A DNA stretch of 49,806 bases from Marinagarivorans sp. (GTDB lineage Bacteria; Pseudomonadota; Gammaproteobacteria; Pseudomonadales; Cellvibrionaceae): positions 1 to 49,806 of the forward strand of contig JANQJB010000071.1 of assembly GCA_028281865.1 (NCBI GenBank). The letters run 5' to 3'. This document shows, one piece after another, positions 34,783-44,303 of this stretch (its first letter is position 1; every line of letters begins with the position of its first letter). The position numbers and the translations under genes were made by a program. The notes below the pieces were generated by a model. That model did no database searches. It worked only from the letters and a program-made list of their open reading frames with translations, and had not been told where the DNA came from.

Positions 34783-36978
34783 TTAGTCAGTAACCCTGCT
34801 GCCACAGTTTTGGCGCAGTTCAGCTTGGCACCTCAGTTCCCAGTGATCTTCCCGAATCCAGCTTTCAATCTCACTGCCAGGCATCGGCTTAGCGACGTGA
34901 TACCCCTGCACCAAATCGCAACCCAGAGCAGTCAATTCATTATAAATGGCCTGTGTTTCAACACCTTCGGCCACCACCTGTAAACCCAAATTATGCGCTA
35001 AATTGATAGTCGAATTTACGATAATACGATCTTGCTCATTATCCATCATCGTTCTGACAAACGATAAATCAATTTTCAATGTCTGCACTGGCAAGCGCTT
35101 TAGGTAAGCCAGGGAAGAGTATCCGGTACCGTAATCGTCAATAGCAAAACGAACGCCCAAGGCATTTATGCGCTCTATGGCGATTTGAGCACGCGCTGGA
35201 TCCGACATAATCGCACTTTCAGTGATCTCAAGTTCAAGCGCCTCGCCTGGCACATTGTAGTAATCCAACATCGTCTTAAGGTCATCAATAATGTTCTCAT
35301 CCATTAAATTGCGCGCTGACAGATTAATCGCGACATTTACACATACGCCCTGCTCCAACCATTGCTTGCAGTAGCGGATGCTTTCCTCTAACACCCAGCG
35401 CGTCAACGGTGCAATCATATTGCTCATTTCTGCAATTGGCACAAATTCGGAAGGGGGAATAAAGCCCAGTTCGGGATGATTCCAGCGAATTAACGCTTCA
35501 AACCCGTAAAGTGCGTGTTCGTTAAGGTCGACTTTCGGCTGAAAAAATAACGTGAGTTCACCCTCGCGAATAGCGCGTCCGAGAGCCCCCATGAGCGACA
35601 AACGTTTTGGCGAATTGGGATCGTGTTCAGAGTTGTATACCGCAACCCCTTGCAAACGCGTCTTAGCATGATACATCGCTACATCGGCAAAACGCATAAG
35701 CGTGCTGACATCGCTCGCCTGATCCGGACATAAAGAAATGCCAATGCTAGCGCTAATTTCGGTTTGAAAGCCCTCAATTGTAAACACTTGGCATATAGAC
35801 TTAAAAAAGCGTTGCGCCAGTGCTACTGCGTGCTCGCGACTTTCCACTTGGGGCAGGCAGATAGCAAACTCATCGCCACCCAAACGCGCAATAATCCCCG
35901 GCGTAATACCAAGTTCCGCCTCCAAGCGCGGACCCAATTGTTTCAAAACTTTGTCGCCAGCGAGATGGCCAAGCGTGTCATTGATTTCTTTAAAGCGGTC
36001 TAAATCGATCAGCATCAAAGCCATCAATTGATCGGGAGATCGCTTTTCGAGGTATTCGTCTATGCGCCGGTAGAGTAGAGCACGATTGGGTAACGCGGTA
36101 AGCGGGTCATGATTGGCTAAATACTCTAAACGCTCCAAATAACGCTTATTTTCGGTGACATCGCGTGTCGTTCCCCAAGCACGAATAAGGTAGCCGTTTT
36201 CGACAATGCCAATCGCATTTGTCTGCAAATACATACGCTTACCCGTGCCAAGCGTGCGGTGAGATTCGCGATTTTCAAATTTATAACCGTTTCGTACGAA
36301 AAAATCTAAGTCTTGTTGGTGTTTCACTGAGCCCTTGCGCAGGACTGACTGGCCGAGTAGCTCGTGCGCAAATTTAAGACCGTATAACCACGCTAGCCTG
36401 TCGTTGCACTCGCTTAACACGGCCCGCTCAATTATTTGATTCACCTGGTCGTCAACCGGTATATTGATATCGATAGGTGGACACAAATCGTAGCGCCAAA
36501 TAGCTTCTGCACTGTTGGCTATATAGGCCTTATACCGTGACTCACTTTCACGCAGGGCGCGCTCGCGCAGCACGCTCTCTGTGACATCACTCATCACGAG
36601 CATTACACCGACCACGTCACTGGCCTCGTTGGTGGTCGGAATCTTATCGACGCTGTACCAGCGCTCTCCACCGTCCTCGAAAGCGCGCTCTTTTGAGCCC
36701 CACACCGGTAAACCGCTGCGTATAACCTGCATTAATTCGCGTTGGCGCTCTGCGGGGTCATCCCATTGAGGTAACAGTTCGATAAAGGTGAGCCCGGCAA
36801 CCTGGATATCAGGCAACCAGTTTTTAGCACGTAAATTGGCCTGGCGTACTAAACCCCAGCGGTCAAAATAAAGTACTGTCTCGCGCATAACATCAAGTAG
36901 TGCTTGATGGTCGCGGTTTTTCTCATCTATGTAGGTAGGAACGTGCTGTATATAATTTTTTGTCGTTTGCGCCGTCAC
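34783..36978 (-). CDS. PAS-PAS-GGDEF-EAL cyclic-di-GMP signalling protein
   Basis: A 731-residue cytoplasmic protein without membrane segments. Two PAS-like sensory domains lie at about 20-135 and 145-278, GGDEF at 285-450 and EAL at 465-710. The GGDEF motif is intact (residues 367-371), but the inhibitory I-site RxxD is absent (GITP). The EAL domain keeps Glu494-Ala-Leu, LEITESAI, DDYGTG (614-619) and QGYHVAKP, so it can be an active phosphodiesterase. The start is GTG with AAGGCGG 8 bases before. Net activity cannot be told from sequence. The PilZ protein at 40430-40840 and the type IV pili are possible downstream targets in the same region. Confidence 0.94.
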   Translation of the reverse strand: MTAQTTKNYIQHVPTYIDEKNRDHQALLDVMRETVLYFDRWGLVRQANLRAKNWLPDIQVAGLTFIELLPQWDDPAERQRELMQVIRSGLPVWGSKERAFEDGGERWYSVDKIPTTNEASDVVGVMLVMSDVTESVLRERALRESESRYKAYIANSAEAIWRYDLCPPIDINIPVDDQVNQIIERAVLSECNDRLAWLYGLKFAHELLGQSVLRKGSVKHQQDLDFFVRNGYKFENRESHRTLGTGKRMYLQTNAIGIVENGYLIRAWGTTRDVTENKRYLERLEYLANHDPLTALPNRALLYRRIDEYLEKRSPDQLMALMLIDLDRFKEINDTLGHLAGDKVLKQLGPRLEAELGITPGIIARLGGDEFAICLPQVESREHAVALAQRFFKSICQVFTIEGFQTEISASIGISLCPDQASDVSTLMRFADVAMYHAKTRLQGVAVYNSEHDPNSPKRLSLMGALGRAIREGELTLFFQPKVDLNEHALYGFEALIRWNHPELGFIPPSEFVPIAEMSNMIAPLTRWVLEESIRYCKQWLEQGVCVNVAINLSARNLMDENIIDDLKTMLDYYNVPGEALELEITESAIMSDPARAQIAIERINALGVRFAIDDYGTGYSSLAYLKRLPVQTLKIDLSFVRTMMDNEQDRIIVNSTINLAHNLGLQVVAEGVETQAIYNELTALGCDLVQGYHVAKPMPGSEIESWIREDHWELRCQAELRQNCGSRVTD

Positions 36979-37450
36979 GCTAAATCCGCCTTAAACATCA
37001 AACACTTAAACCCCAACGCCATACGTGGCGCCATATAAGTGCGGGGAACCTACTCAATTCCTCTGCCAAACCTTTTTATCATGACGTTAAGCCGGTTGTA
37101 CTGAAAGCGCCCTCAGTTATCGACACGTAACGAAACTATTTTTTTTCGAGACACGCGTTTTGACAGCAGCTTAAGGCTTAAGTGTGACGATTAGATGGCC
37201 CCAATATTTGTATTTTGTAATATTTTTTGTGCTACCAATTAAATGCAGCGAGATTGAGCCTTTCAAGTATAGACAATCCAGAAGAGGCGCAAGTGAAAAT
37301 CAGCCAATTTATGCCAACTATTAATGTTATTGGGCGTTGATCGGAGCCTAAAACCGAGAAAATTGCATATAAATCGTATTTGCAAATAATTAATTTAAAT
37401 AAAATTTGGGTATCAGGGGCAAGCCGGCAATGTCATAAAATTTTAACCGT
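36979..37450. other. Divergent intergenic region (472 bp)
   Basis: This region separates the GGDEF-EAL gene (minus) from the LpxH-like gene (plus) and must hold both promoters. A small hairpin CGCCA/TGGCG lies at 37017-37030, about 38 bp before the GGDEF-EAL start. Near the right end TTGCAT (37363-37368) and an AT-rich TAATTA (37387-37392), 18 bp apart, could be a sigma-70 promoter for the plus-strand gene. No gene is seen. Confidence 0.45.
37363..37392 (+). promoter_or_regulatory. Possible sigma-70 promoter of the LpxH-like gene
   Basis: TTGCAT matches the -35 consensus in four of six positions, and TAATTA follows after 18 bp as a weak -10. The distance to the ATG at 37451 is about 58 bp. 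AT-rich sequence makes chance matches likely. Confidence 0.25.
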
Positions 37451-38416
37451 ATGGTCACAAAACATTCAAATTCTAAGCGTATCTTTTTTTCTATGCGTGA
37501 ATTCAAAGACTTATCACAGCCTTACAGTTCTGCCGTTGCTTCCCAAACGAAGCCCTCACTCCCCTCCCCCGAAGACAAACCTTTTCATCCAAAAGAAAAA
37601 GTGCGTTCCATTTTTATTTCCGATGTGCATTTGGGGACAAAAGACTGTAAAGCAAGTGAGCTAAACGACTTCTTAAAACACTATTCTTGCCAAAACCTAT
37701 TCCTGGTGGGCGATATTTTTGACGGCTGGAAAATGCGTACCGGAATCTATTGGAAAAATAGTTTCAACCGGGTAATCCGTCGCTTACTCAAACTCTCAAA
37801 GCAAGGTATTAACGTCTACTACATCACTGGCAATCACGACGAGTTTTTACGCAAATACGCGAATAATCGCTTCGAAAATATCAAAATTGTCAACCGCTAC
37901 ACACACCTTACAGCCGATAATAAAAAGTTACTTGTAATTCACGGCGACCAATTTGAGAGCGTCACACACTGCAGTAAATTTTGGAAATTTGTCGGTGACT
38001 TCGGTTACGATATCCTGATGTCTCTCAATCGCTGGCATAACTTTGGTCGCAACAGGCTTGGGTTTGGCAATTGGTCACTTTCCGCTTATTTAAAAAAGAA
38101 CAACAAGACAGCTCGCAACTACATTTCTAATTACGAAAAAGCCGTTGCTTACGGCGCTGGCCGGCAGGATTATGACGGCGTTGTTTGTGGCCATATTCAT
38201 CACGCTGCGCTAAAAGAGATCGACGGTGTGCATTATTACAACACGGGTGACTGGGTTGAATCCTGCACGGCTATTAGCGAAAGTTTTAATGGGGAAATGA
38301 AACTCCATCATTGGCTCAGCGAACCGGGCCATCACATGCGCATGGAAAAGAAAAAACGCAGAAAACAGGCACACAAAAAAGCCGCGCGCACGCAAAAACA
38401 ACAGGAAGAAGCATAA
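37451..38416 (+). CDS. LpxH-like calcineurin-type metallophosphoesterase
   Basis: A 321-residue protein of COG2908, the UDP-2,3-diacylglucosamine diphosphatase-like group. Metal motifs are SDVHLG, VGDIFDGW, GNHDEF, HGDQF and GHIHHA. True LpxH has GNRD in the third motif; here it is GNHD, so the substrate may differ from UDP-2,3-diacylglucosamine. About 50 residues precede the first motif, and the C-terminus is a highly basic tail (MEKKKRRKQAHKKAARTQKQ) that may bind membrane phosphate or nucleic acid. The ATG at 37451 has no good ribosome site; an ATG 14 codons later is possible. Confidence 0.85.
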   Translation: MVTKHSNSKRIFFSMREFKDLSQPYSSAVASQTKPSLPSPEDKPFHPKEKVRSIFISDVHLGTKDCKASELNDFLKHYSCQNLFLVGDIFDGWKMRTGIYWKNSFNRVIRRLLKLSKQGINVYYITGNHDEFLRKYANNRFENIKIVNRYTHLTADNKKLLVIHGDQFESVTHCSKFWKFVGDFGYDILMSLNRWHNFGRNRLGFGNWSLSAYLKKNNKTARNYISNYEKAVAYGAGRQDYDGVVCGHIHHAALKEIDGVHYYNTGDWVESCTAISESFNGEMKLHHWLSEPGHHMRMEKKKRRKQAHKKAARTQKQQEEA

Positions 38417-38419
38417 ATT

Positions 38420-39241
38420 TCACAGCTTCTCACCACAATATTTGCAGTAACTCGCGTCCATCTCATGACCGCTCTTCTGGCAGGCATTGCATATAGCGCT
38501 AGCGCGTTCTCTTTGAATTTCTTGCGATAATTCAGCCGTTAATATTCCGGTAGGTACCGCAATAATAGAATAGCCCGTTAACATTGCTGCGGAAGCCACA
38601 ATTTGTCCCAAAATTGTTTGTGGAATAATATCACCATAGCCGACAGTAGTAATCGTTACGATCATCCAATAAATACTGCGTGGAATACTGGTAAATTCGT
38701 TTTCAGGCCCTTCGACAACATACATAATCGAACCAAATACCATCGAAATAATTAAAACAAAACTAAAAAATACGAAAATTTTTCGTCTGGCATTCGACAT
38801 CGATCGCATTAATAAATTGGCCTCCGAAAGATAGCGCATAAGTTTAAGAACCCGGAAAATTCTTAAAACACGAAACAGACGGATCACCAATAAATAATTG
38901 ATTCCAGGGAAAAAGAAACTGATATAGGTCGGTAACACAGCTATGGCATCGATAATGCCGTAGAAGCTTCTAATATAACGCCAGGGTTGCGGAGCACAAT
39001 ATATCCGAGCAGCATACTCAACCGTGAAGATAAGCGTAAAAATCCACTCTGCCAAACGTATTTCAAAACCAAATACGCTAGAAATGCCACCTACTGAGTC
39101 CAGCATCAACGCGAAGACGCTGAGGATAATGACATAGATTAAAATTACATCAAACCTCTTTCCCGCTGGCGTTTCAGTCCCAAAAATGACTTCATACATC
39201 TTTTGTCGCAAAGGGTTTCTATGCATCAAATCTTGATTCAT
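38420..39241 (-). CDS. Voltage-gated-type K+ channel with C-terminal zinc ribbon
   Basis: A 273-residue six-TM ion channel. S1 to S4 span about 30-137. S4 carries a basic residue at every third position (Arg121, 124, 127, 130, Lys133, Arg136). The pore loop contains TVGYGD (199-204), the potassium selectivity filter, between S5 (155-175) and S6 (212-235). The cytoplasmic tail ends in a rubredoxin-like zinc ribbon with Cys251/Cys254 and Cys266/Cys269. An AGGAG ribosome site precedes the ATG. It ends three bases from the stop of the convergent LpxH-like gene. Gating by voltage is expected from S4; the ribbon's role is unknown. Confidence 0.94.
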   Translation of the reverse strand: MNQDLMHRNPLRQKMYEVIFGTETPAGKRFDVILIYVIILSVFALMLDSVGGISSVFGFEIRLAEWIFTLIFTVEYAARIYCAPQPWRYIRSFYGIIDAIAVLPTYISFFFPGINYLLVIRLFRVLRIFRVLKLMRYLSEANLLMRSMSNARRKIFVFFSFVLIISMVFGSIMYVVEGPENEFTSIPRSIYWMIVTITTVGYGDIIPQTILGQIVASAAMLTGYSIIAVPTGILTAELSQEIQRERASAICNACQKSGHEMDASYCKYCGEKL

Positions 39242-39399
39242 TTAGGCTCCTACTGTTTTCCTGATGACTTTACTTGCGCAGTTCTGTTAATTGCATTTGG
39301 CTCAGGCTGCGGTTTAAGACAAAATATAGCTAAATCGCAGAACTAGACGCTAGTGGCAGACCTTTAAAACCTTCAACTCTAATATTGGGCTTTATTACA

Positions 39400-39726
39400 A
39401 TGAGTAAAAATTCCCGCTTGGTTTATTCTACCGAAACAGGACGAATCAAACCCGATAAAGACCCCGAACCTCCAGGCACTAAGACCGACGGGATAGTCAG
39501 ACTTTTCCGCGAGAGCAAGGGCCGAGGCGGCAAACCTGTTACCTTGGTCAAAGGGCTGGCGCTGACTGCCGAAGAACTAAAACCGCTGGCTAAAAAGCTG
39601 AAACAAGTTTGCGGTACTGGCGGCACTATTAAGCAAGATGTTATTGAAATCCAGGGAGAACAACGCGAAAAAATAAAGGCCTTTCTCGAACAGCAGGGGT
39701 TTCGCGTAAAGATTTCAGGCGGATAA
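39400..39726 (+). CDS. yciH: SUI1/YciH family translation factor
   Basis: A 108-residue protein of the eIF1/SUI1 family. The C-terminal half has the conserved core: RGGKPVTLVKGL, then CGTGGTIKQDVIEIQGEQREK and the final GFRVKISGG. In E. coli YciH resembles eIF1 and affects start-codon fidelity in vitro; its physiological role is not settled. The ATG at 39400 is chosen over an in-frame TTG 15 bases earlier. It is divergent from the K+ channel. Confidence 0.94.
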   Translation: MSKNSRLVYSTETGRIKPDKDPEPPGTKTDGIVRLFRESKGRGGKPVTLVKGLALTAEELKPLAKKLKQVCGTGGTIKQDVIEIQGEQREKIKAFLEQQGFRVKISGG

Positions 39727-39866
39727 ACCAGCAAAATATGGTTCGCAGCTTGGAGCGTATTTTACCACTGGCTCGTATTTTGCAGAAAGCTGACTAATTT
39801 GAGCATTTTGCCGCTTAGCGACAAAAATCTGTCAGTTAAACTCCGTTATTTAAGTTGGGAGCCACC

Positions 39867-40397
39867 ATGTCTAGCATCGAACTTTGGCCTCTTGTCGAAA
39901 CAGGAGCTAAGATTGCCATGGGCGGAATCATGGCACTTGGCATCGTCTGGACGATTGAAAAACGCCGTTTTCAACGTTCTTCTTTACACCCCAATAAACG
40001 TCGCTTGCAATTATTTGAAGAAATCTCTGCAGATGTCGGGAGAGTCAATCACTGTTTTGCCAAATATTCTTCTCTCGTTATCGAATCCACTCGCTTTGGC
40101 AAAACGTGGCCAACCGTGCGCAAAAAAGAGCTTGAGAAAGTCAATTCTGACCTCGTTATTGAATTCCGCAAACTTGCCGATGCTGAAGCCAAGCTGCTCA
40201 TGCTGGGTGAAAAAACAATGGAGAGAACGCTGCGTCTTTACGCGGCGAAAATCGCCTTATTTAGAAAACAAGTATATGTCGGGCGACAAGACATTAGCGA
40301 TCAAGAAATAGCCGATATAAAGGTGTCGATACTGGAACTGAGGGAAAAGTTTTACGATTTACTGAGTCGTCGCTACGACAGATTGTTGGAAGCCTAG
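39867..40397 (+). CDS. Membrane-anchored protein of unknown function
   Basis: I do not recognise this 176-residue protein. One N-terminal hydrophobic segment (about residues 12-31, IAMGGIMALGIVWTI) is followed by a basic stretch (EKRRFQRS), so the remainder faces the cytoplasm. The rest is predicted helical, rich in Glu/Lys/Arg/Leu, with no cysteines and no obvious motif. GGGAG precedes the ATG by about 8 bases; a TTG at 39855 is a weaker choice. It lies 140 bp after the SUI1 gene and converges with the PilZ gene, 32 bp apart. Confidence 0.75.
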   Translation: MSSIELWPLVETGAKIAMGGIMALGIVWTIEKRRFQRSSLHPNKRRLQLFEEISADVGRVNHCFAKYSSLVIESTRFGKTWPTVRKKELEKVNSDLVIEFRKLADAEAKLLMLGEKTMERTLRLYAAKIALFRKQVYVGRQDISDQEIADIKVSILELREKFYDLLSRRYDRLLEA

Positions 40398-40429
40398 GCT
40401 CGCCGGAACAGAGATTTTTTCACGGACGA

Positions 40430-40840
40430 CTAATTAGGAAAAGATGCAGCATAGCGAGGAATCCACTCCCGAGCAGCCTCCTCACTTGTCAAAAGGCGCC
40501 CTTCCTTCGCGAGCATATCACGGCGATAATGCTCGATATAACAAACCTGTTCGATCATTCTTAAGTTGTATTTCGCTCGCTTATCTTCGATTTGCACGCC
40601 TACGTTATAGCCCATCGCATTTTCTTTACACCACACAACACGGCCATCTGTTTCAAAGGAAGGAGTCGATATCGGAATTTCAATATGGATAAACAAGCCT
40701 TTATCAATAGGACAACCGGCAATAAAACAAAGGCCTCGACACTCATTCGCGCCGGTGTCGTTTGCAGGTTTAAGCGCAGGGTTATCAATCAATTTAACAT
40801 TGATGGGAATGTCGACCGGATGGCGAATAAACTGGCGCAT
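40430..40840 (-). CDS. PilZ domain protein with degenerate c-di-GMP motif
   Basis: A 136-residue PilZ-like protein. It begins with RQFIRHP, the RxxxR half of the cyclic-di-GMP site (Arg2, Arg6). The second half, normally (D/N)xSxxG, reads NECRGL, with Cys for Ser and no Gly at the last position. A beta-barrel-like segment (FETDGRVVWCKENAMGYNVGVQIED) matches the PilZ fold, followed by a helical C-terminus. The ATG at 40840 has GAGG 8 bases before, so the three-codon longer GTG start is less likely. Ligand binding is doubtful. It may act in pilus or surface control, which the context suggests only weakly. Confidence 0.82.
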   Translation of the reverse strand: MRQFIRHPVDIPINVKLIDNPALKPANDTGANECRGLCFIAGCPIDKGLFIHIEIPISTPSFETDGRVVWCKENAMGYNVGVQIEDKRAKYNLRMIEQVCYIEHYRRDMLAKEGRLLTSEEAAREWIPRYAASFPN

Positions 40841-41158
40841 GTTCCGCACCTCTGTATTAGCTATTTCACTCGAAGGAACGGCTGTTTTAAGCTCCGATAT
40901 AAGCGCTGCTAATTTCCGTCCCTTATAAACTAGTTATAGCCCAATTAAATATCAAGCATGTGAGTTTGACGACAAATCAACACTTTTGACACCTAAATGA
41001 CCCAAAAAATTCAGCTTAGAAAATAAAGTTAAAACACGCTATTTTTAATGACGGATTCTTATAATTATCAGCTTTACTGCCTCTTTTCACCCCTGAGCAA
41101 AAATAGATAAATACTCGCAATTAACGCTGCACGCTCACACATTCAATCAATTACCTGC
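40841..41158. other. Intergenic region between PilZ gene and rnhB
   Basis: This 318-bp AT-rich region lies after the rnhB stop and before the PilZ start, both on the minus strand. It should hold the PilZ promoter. I see no clear terminator for the long rseP-rnhB block and no gene. The usual downstream neighbour dnaE is absent. Confidence 0.5.
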
Positions 41159-41749
41159 TCAATCTATTAGACTGGGCTGCACGATCAGTTGTCGCACAGG
41201 ACTAAACGACTTTCGGTGAAGTGGTGTGGGGCCCAATAATTTGAGCGCTTCGAGATGTTTTTTGGTCGGATAACCCTTGTGCGCAGCAATGCCATAACCG
41301 GGGTAACGTTTTTCCCACTCCAAGCACTGGCGATCACGCGAAACTTTCGCCAAAATCGACGCAGCAGCAATCGCAGGCTCCGATGCGTCCCCTCCGATTT
41401 TTGCCTCAGACGAATAATCCCAAACAGGGAGCTTATTGCCGTCTACCAAGACATGATCTGGTTTTATCGAGAGACCATCGACAGCCCGTTTCATCGCTAG
41501 CAAGCTGGCCTGAAGAATATTGATGCGATCAATTTCTTCCACCGAAGCATTTGCAATAGACCAAGCTAACGCACATCGTTTGATTTGCACAAACAAATCT
41601 TCACGTTTTTTCTCCGACAACTTTTTTGAGTCGTTAAGCCCCTGAATAGGCTCTTTTGGATTTAGTATTACTGCAGCCGCAACGACCTCTCCCAGCAGCG
41701 GTCCGCGCCCGACTTCATCGACTCCCGCAATTAATAATTGTTTATTCAT
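41159..41749 (-). CDS. rnhB: Ribonuclease HII
   Basis: A 196-residue RNase HII that removes RNA from RNA/DNA hybrids and single ribonucleotides. The catalytic [10 protein letters not shown] motif is at residues 9-18 (Asp11, Glu12). Further metal Asp is in VLVDGN, and [14 protein letters not shown] is a family block. The frame is open 23 codons further upstream into lpxB, but the ATG at 41749 starts 5 bases after the lpxB stop, has AAAGG in front and gives the family length. It is the last gene of the lpx block. Confidence 0.97.
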   Translation of the reverse strand: MNKQLLIAGVDEVGRGPLLGEVVAAAVILNPKEPIQGLNDSKKLSEKKREDLFVQIKRCALAWSIANASVEEIDRINILQASLLAMKRAVDGLSIKPDHVLVDGNKLPVWDYSSEAKIGGDASEPAIAAASILAKVSRDRQCLEWEKRYPGYGIAAHKGYPTKKHLEALKLLGPTPLHRKSFSPVRQLIVQPSLID

Positions 41750-41753
41750 AAAT

Positions 41754-42935
41754 TTACCTTTTTCCAATATCCTTACCAAGCAACTCAACAATCGCACAAG
41801 CCGCTTTCTCGCTCGCACCGAGCTGAAGCATTCGATGTTGCTCTAGAAATAGCTGCTTCAGTTCCTCTACTGCGCTGCCATCATTTAAATAATTAAGTAC
41901 CGCATCGGCAATGATTGCAGGCTGTGCTTGATTTTGAAGGAACTCAGGTACAACCCCTTTATTCGCAAGCAAATTCGGCAACCCTACCCAGCGAACTTTC
42001 ACTAAGCGCGACAAAAGCCAAAAGGAAAATGCCGCCATCTTATAAGTTACAACCATGGGTTTTTTTAATAGCATCGCCTCCAAAGTCGTTGTTCCTGAAG
42101 CCATTACAACGACATCCGAAGCAGCCATAACATCGAGCGACTGCCCGTCGATTAGCGATATTGGCAACTCTTTATTCGAATTTAAAAAATTTTCAATTTG
42201 CAATCGACGGCCTTTGCTTGCCGCCGCAATCAAAAACCGAACACCGCTCATTTGCTGCTGAACACGGCGAGCGACCTCAAGCATTACCGGCGCCATGCGC
42301 GCAACTTCATTGGCTCTGCTGCCCGGAAGTATCGCCACGTAACGGCAACCTTTCGGTAATGAGAGCTTTGTCTTTGCTTCATCTACATTGATTTCGTGAG
42401 GTATCTGATCGGCGAGCGTATGGCCAACACAAACTGCTGCGATGCGATACTTCTGATAAATCGGCAGCTCAAATGGAAACAGCGTCAGCATCAAATCGAC
42501 GGCTTTCGCAATTTTAAAAATTCTTTTTTGACGCCAAGCCCACACCGATGGGCTGACATAATGCACGGTTTTGATACCCGCCTTCTTTAATTCAATTTCT
42601 AAACCCAAATTAAAATCCGGAGAATCAACTCCTATAAAAATGTCAGGTGGGCAAGCGAGAAATTCATTTTTTAAAAAGCGACGAATTTTAAGCAACTCGG
42701 GTAAGCGCTTTAGCGGTTCAATAAGCCCCATCACAGCGAGACGATCTTGCGGGAAGTAAGAGCGGAAACCTTCGGCCAACATTTTCTCGCCGCCAATTCC
42801 GCGAAAAGTGGCATTGGGAAATTGTTTTTTTATCGCGCGCATTAGCGGTGCCGCAAGCTGGTCTCCAGACGCCTCACCCGCAACAATGCCAACGGTTAAA
42901 TTTTTATTGGATATTTCCAAAGAGCCGATGGCCAT
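41754..42935 (-). CDS. lpxB: Lipid-A-disaccharide synthase
   Basis: A 393-residue GT19 glycosyltransferase that joins UDP-2,3-diacylglucosamine with lipid X to form the lipid A disaccharide at the inner membrane. [17 protein letters not shown] and VDSPDFNL are hallmark segments, as is [10 protein letters not shown]. The frame is open to a TTG at 43004 that overlaps lpxA, but the ATG at 42935 has GGTGAC in front and gives the usual length. It is placed between lpxA and rnhB as in E. coli. Confidence 0.97.
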   Translation of the reverse strand: MAIGSLEISNKNLTVGIVAGEASGDQLAAPLMRAIKKQFPNATFRGIGGEKMLAEGFRSYFPQDRLAVMGLIEPLKRLPELLKIRRFLKNEFLACPPDIFIGVDSPDFNLGLEIELKKAGIKTVHYVSPSVWAWRQKRIFKIAKAVDLMLTLFPFELPIYQKYRIAAVCVGHTLADQIPHEINVDEAKTKLSLPKGCRYVAILPGSRANEVARMAPVMLEVARRVQQQMSGVRFLIAAASKGRRLQIENFLNSNKELPISLIDGQSLDVMAASDVVVMASGTTTLEAMLLKKPMVVTYKMAAFSFWLLSRLVKVRWVGLPNLLANKGVVPEFLQNQAQPAIIADAVLNYLNDGSAVEELKQLFLEQHRMLQLGASEKAACAIVELLGKDIGKR

Positions 42936-42993
42936 TTCGTCACCAGAAAGCTTATTCGTCACAAAAAAAGAATTCGACTTAACGCGCTGTAAA

Positions 42994-43794
42994 TTAACGC
43001 ACAATGCCGCGCGTAGAGTTATTTAACGAATCAATTAATACGGCAACTTCAGGACAAGCAACTTTTAATTCCGTTAGCTCTTCAATAGCCTGTTCGAGTG
43101 TCAGTCCTCTTCGATAGAGAATCTTATAAGCTTGTGTCAATCCGTTGATGCTATCTTTTGAAAACCCTCGTCGCCGCAGGCCTTCGATATTAATATTTCG
43201 CGGTGCGGCGGGCGCCCCCGTTACCATCATAAAGGCCGGAATATCTTTTCCTATTGAGCTACCCATTCCAGCAAAACAATGCGCCCCCACATTACAAAAC
43301 TGGTGAACCAATGTAAACCCACCTAAGATTGCCCAATCTTCAACTTTTACATGTCCAGCAAGCGCCGCATTGTTCACCAATATACAATGGTTACCAATCA
43401 CGCTGTCATGGCCAACATGGACATAAGCCATTAACAAATTGTCGTTGCCAATAAGCGTATCACCGCGATCCTGAACCGTCCCACGATGCAAGGTAACACC
43501 CTCGCGAATAATATTGTTATCGCCAATAGTGAGTGTTGTCGGCTCTCCGTTATACTTTAAATCGGGAGTCTCCTCTCCAACACTTGCAAATTGAAAAATG
43601 CGGTTGTTTTTGCCAATTGAGCAAGGTCCTTTCATCACGACGTGCGATGCGATATGCGAGTCTGCACCAACCGAAACATCCGCTTCAACAATAGAATACG
43701 GTCCAATCTCAACACGCTCGCCAATCTTAGCTGCACGATCAATCACCGCAGTGGGATGAATTTTTGCACTTGGGTGAATATTGGGCTCACTCAT
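42994..43794 (-). CDS. lpxA: UDP-N-acetylglucosamine acyltransferase
   Basis: A 266-residue left-handed beta-helix acyltransferase, first step of lipid A synthesis. Hexapeptide repeats start at about residue 8. The catalytic His is in AYVHVGHDSVIGN, and the C-terminal helical part begins with NIEGLRRRGFS, a strong family mark. The ATG at 43794 is preferred over a TTG four codons earlier. It lies 38 bp after fabZ. Confidence 0.97.
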   Translation of the reverse strand: MSEPNIHPSAKIHPTAVIDRAAKIGERVEIGPYSIVEADVSVGADSHIASHVVMKGPCSIGKNNRIFQFASVGEETPDLKYNGEPTTLTIGDNNIIREGVTLHRGTVQDRGDTLIGNDNLLMAYVHVGHDSVIGNHCILVNNAALAGHVKVEDWAILGGFTLVHQFCNVGAHCFAGMGSSIGKDIPAFMMVTGAPAAPRNINIEGLRRRGFSKDSINGLTQAYKILYRRGLTLEQAIEELTELKVACPEVAVLIDSLNNSTRGIVR

Positions 43795-43832
43795 ACGTTT
43801 TGCCAAAGCAAGTTTTGCTTGTAACCCGATTG

Positions 43833-44276
43833 CTATTCACTTACCGGGCGGTCAGCACACATAATAGTCGCGCTCGCCGCCAATTTACCTTCAACCTTGG
43901 CAACGCAATCAAATTTCCAAATACCACGCTTTTCAGAAACGAATGTAGCTTCTATGTACATTTGGTCGCCAGGCACAACCTGTTGTTTAAATCTCACCCT
44001 ATCGGCACCGGCGTATAGATAAATCGAGCCATCCTCCGGTGTTTTATCCATAGTTTTAAAACCCAACACACCGCAGGCCTGCGCCATCGCCTCGAGGATT
44101 AGAACTCCTGGAAATACAGGATTGTTGGGGAAATGCCCTTCAAAAATAGCCTCGTTTGTGGTGATATTTTTGTACGCGACAACTGACTCACCTAGTTTTA
44201 AGTCGACGACCCGGTCAATTAGTAAAAACGGATAGCGATGAGGCAAATATTGTTTTATCTCATTGATGTTCATCAT
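43833..44276 (-). CDS. fabZ: (3R)-hydroxyacyl-ACP dehydratase
   Basis: A 147-residue hot-dog-fold enzyme of fatty acid synthesis. The [13 protein letters not shown] motif and the active-site His and Glu in [22 protein letters not shown] are intact. It competes with LpxA for hydroxymyristoyl-ACP, which fits its place between lpxD and lpxA. GGGGAG lies about 10 bases before the two adjacent ATG codons at 44276/44273. Confidence 0.97.
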   Translation of the reverse strand: MMNINEIKQYLPHRYPFLLIDRVVDLKLGESVVAYKNITTNEAIFEGHFPNNPVFPGVLILEAMAQACGVLGFKTMDKTPEDGSIYLYAGADRVRFKQQVVPGDQMYIEATFVSEKRGIWKFDCVAKVEGKLAASATIMCADRPVSE

Positions 44277-44303
44277 CAAAGTACACTCCCCAGTGTCTTT
44301 TCT

